From positions 13,710,566-13,770,565 of the forward strand of contig NC_064035.1 in the NCBI RefSeq assembly GCF_932526225.1: 60,000 nt of DNA, written 5' to 3'. A program made the position numbers and the translations under genes. The stretch comes from Nematostella vectensis. Its lineage: Eukaryota > Cnidaria > Anthozoa > Actiniaria > Edwardsiidae. Shown here piece after piece: positions 54,901-57,900 of the stretch. Position 1 is the first letter of the stretch, and each line of letters opens with the position of its first letter. The notes under the pieces are model-generated. The model did no database searches and was not told the DNA's origin. It saw only the letters and a program-made list of their open reading frames with translations.

Positions 54901-57900
54901 TACTTCCTGTGAAATTTCATTCTAGGGGGTCAAATCCCCCCTACCCCTCAAAAAAATTCCTTTTTTGATGAATAATTTTTGTTTGTTTTCTCGTCCTCTT
55001 GCAGGGCCTACCTGGTCCAAATGGCAAAGACGGCCGACCGGGCGAACCTGGAGCCATGGTAGGTAAAAACCTATTATATAGAAGTGTAGTGTGTTTTTCT
55101 AGGGAGTTGCTTAGTGTATTGAAAGGGAATGCTAGTGAGTTGCACGCTTGTTGCGATTTAGCTGCTAGTGTGTTGCTAGTGATTTGATAGTGTGTTGCTA
55201 GTGAGTTGATAGTGTGTTGCTAGGGAGTTGCTAGTGTGTTGCTAGTAAGCTGCTAGTGTATGTATCGGTCTGGTTGGTCGATGTGTCACTTGGGGTTATC
55301 TAATCCACTTCCGATTTCAGGGTATTTCCGGAGAGATAGGACCAACCGGTTCCCCTGGACAGCCCGGCGATATGGTAAGGACTGCGTTTGAGTAAAAGCA
55401 GGACATTTAAAATGAGGTTGTGTGAAACGATGCGAGAAATGCATTCAAAAGGTTATGCATTTTATCCCTTTTTCACGAAAAAATACGTGAAATCACGAAC
55501 TTTGGACTTACCTGTGTCCGCTAAATTTGTCCATATTATCGTACAGACCGCATATGCAGCTTTTTTTTGCGATTTCAGTCTACATTTTAGAACACATCAC
55601 TCTAATATAATATATTTTATATAATATATAAGCTAAACGTTCTTATAAATAAGGGTTACTTTTAAAACAAAAAGAGTGTATGTATTGTTTCTTCTCCTCT
55701 TTTCTTTGCTTACACAAGGCCTGGAATCAGAGAATCAGGGAATTCTTATTCAGCTCAAGAGATTTTCACTTTGTGTTTTCAGGGCTCGAGAGGTGACATG
55801 GGTATTCCTGGCAAGCAAGGTTTTCTTGGAGGAGCGGTAAGTTGGGTCGTGCTCTGGTGGGTACCCTGTGCTGTGTAATTTTGTTTCCACTCTTGCTATC
55901 CACAGGGTTCCCCTGGACCCTTGGGTCAAGCAGGCATCATCGGTGACCGTGGCCCCAAGGTGAGCACATTCTGTTTTCCGGGTCAGTCGATACTTGACGA
56001 CTATTTTCCGGGGTCAGTCGATCATTGACGACTGTTTTCCGGGGTCAGTCGATTGTTGATCGACCCCTAACGACTGTTTATTTTTATCACCAGGGCGTTG
56101 CTGGTGATATCGGCGTATCTGGAGTAAGAGGACCCACCGGGGAGCAGGTTTGTGAATACGTCCCTTTCTGGACATCACTTGACGTCTCTGGTCATCTTCT
56201 GCCTGGGGTGATCCGTGTAGTACTTGACGTTTCTGGACATCGCGCGACGTCTCAATATAAATACGTAACGTTTCTGGACATGGCGTGACGTCTCAATATA
56301 AATACGTAACGTTTCTGGACATGGCGTGACGTCTCAATATAAATACGTAACGTTTCTGGACATGGCGTGACGTCTCAATATAAATACGTAACGTTTCTGG
56401 ACATGGCGTGACGTCTCAATATAAATACGTAACGTTTCTGGACATCGCGCGACGTCTCAATATAAATACGTAACGTTTCTGGACATGGCGTGACGTCTCA
56501 ATATAAATACGTAACGTTTCTGGACATGGCGTGACGTCTCAATATAAATACGTAACGTTTCTGGACATGGCGTGACGTCTCAATATAAATACGTAACGTT
56601 ACTGGACATGGCGTGACGTCTCAATATAAATACGTAACGTTTCTGGACATTGCGTGACCTCTCTGTGTAACCCGTGTAATACATGACGGGAACATTTCCT
56701 TCCTTGTGTTATCAATATAAATACGTAACGTGTCTGGTCGTGGCGTGACGTCTCTGTAACCCGTGTAATACTTGAAGTAAACATCTCCTTCCTTGTGTTA
56801 CAATATAAATACGTAACGTTTCTGGACATCACGTGACCTGTTTAAACTGCTGTCGTTGTTCTTGTTAGGGCAGCAGGGGAGAGCTAGGACCGAAAGGCAT
56901 GTCGGGAGAACAGGGTGATGAGGTGTGGTAGGCTTACGTACCTTTACAAGTAGGGTATCATACGAAGACGATGACGGCGTCGGTAGAAAACAAGGGCATT
57001 GAATTGAAAAGAGCGTACGTGAAAATGTATTCTGTCTGAGTTTCCAACCATTCTCCGACAAACTACGATACGATAACCTCTGTTCGGTTTTGTATAAATA
57101 ATGTAACATCTGTTCGGTTTTGTATAGATAATGTTCCATTTTTGAGTACAGAGTCTTGGTATTTAACTTATTTGGAATTGATCCTCATGCGCTAGAATGT
57201 TTTTTTTTTCAGCCACGCCGTCCTAACCGTCACCGTCATCGCATAAGGGAAAGCTCCTCCCCCCGGGCTCATGAACAATAAGTTATGAGCCTTTAATGAG
57301 TGAACATGCCAGAACAATTGCTCTGAGCGCTAAATGTAAATTTCATATTCTAAAACAAGTAAAATATCATTATTAGATTTATCCACCTAAAATGTTTCCA
57401 TTAACCGTAAAATAATGTTTTACCAAGCTGTGTGCACTCTTGTTACTTGTGCAATAGTTTTATTTCAACCGACTAAGGCTTAAAGATTAAGTTTTTTTTT
57501 GTTCAGAAGAATTGTACTCGGTTATTTGTGACAGCAAATTCGAGACCGGGGATGGGAGGATCTTTCCCTGAAGTATCGAAACCTCGTGGTTAAAGTCCCT
57601 TATGTCATTATTACTTTACTTAGCATTTTTCATTGCATATACGCTAGGAGAAGATTCGTTCACTCAAAGTGATAGTCATCGCTATAGCTAAACAGACGTC
57701 GATTTATAATGAGCATTTTAATATGAAAAGCTCTATATCTTCGAAACTATGTGCAAATAAATATAGTATTCAATGTAATTGAAGCATTTTCTTTTCAAAG
57801 AGTTTGTATATTTTGGAATTGCGGTGTTTAGACACACTACCCATGATACATTGCGCTAAAGCATAATATCAAACGCCGTGCACACAGGATACCCAAGCAC

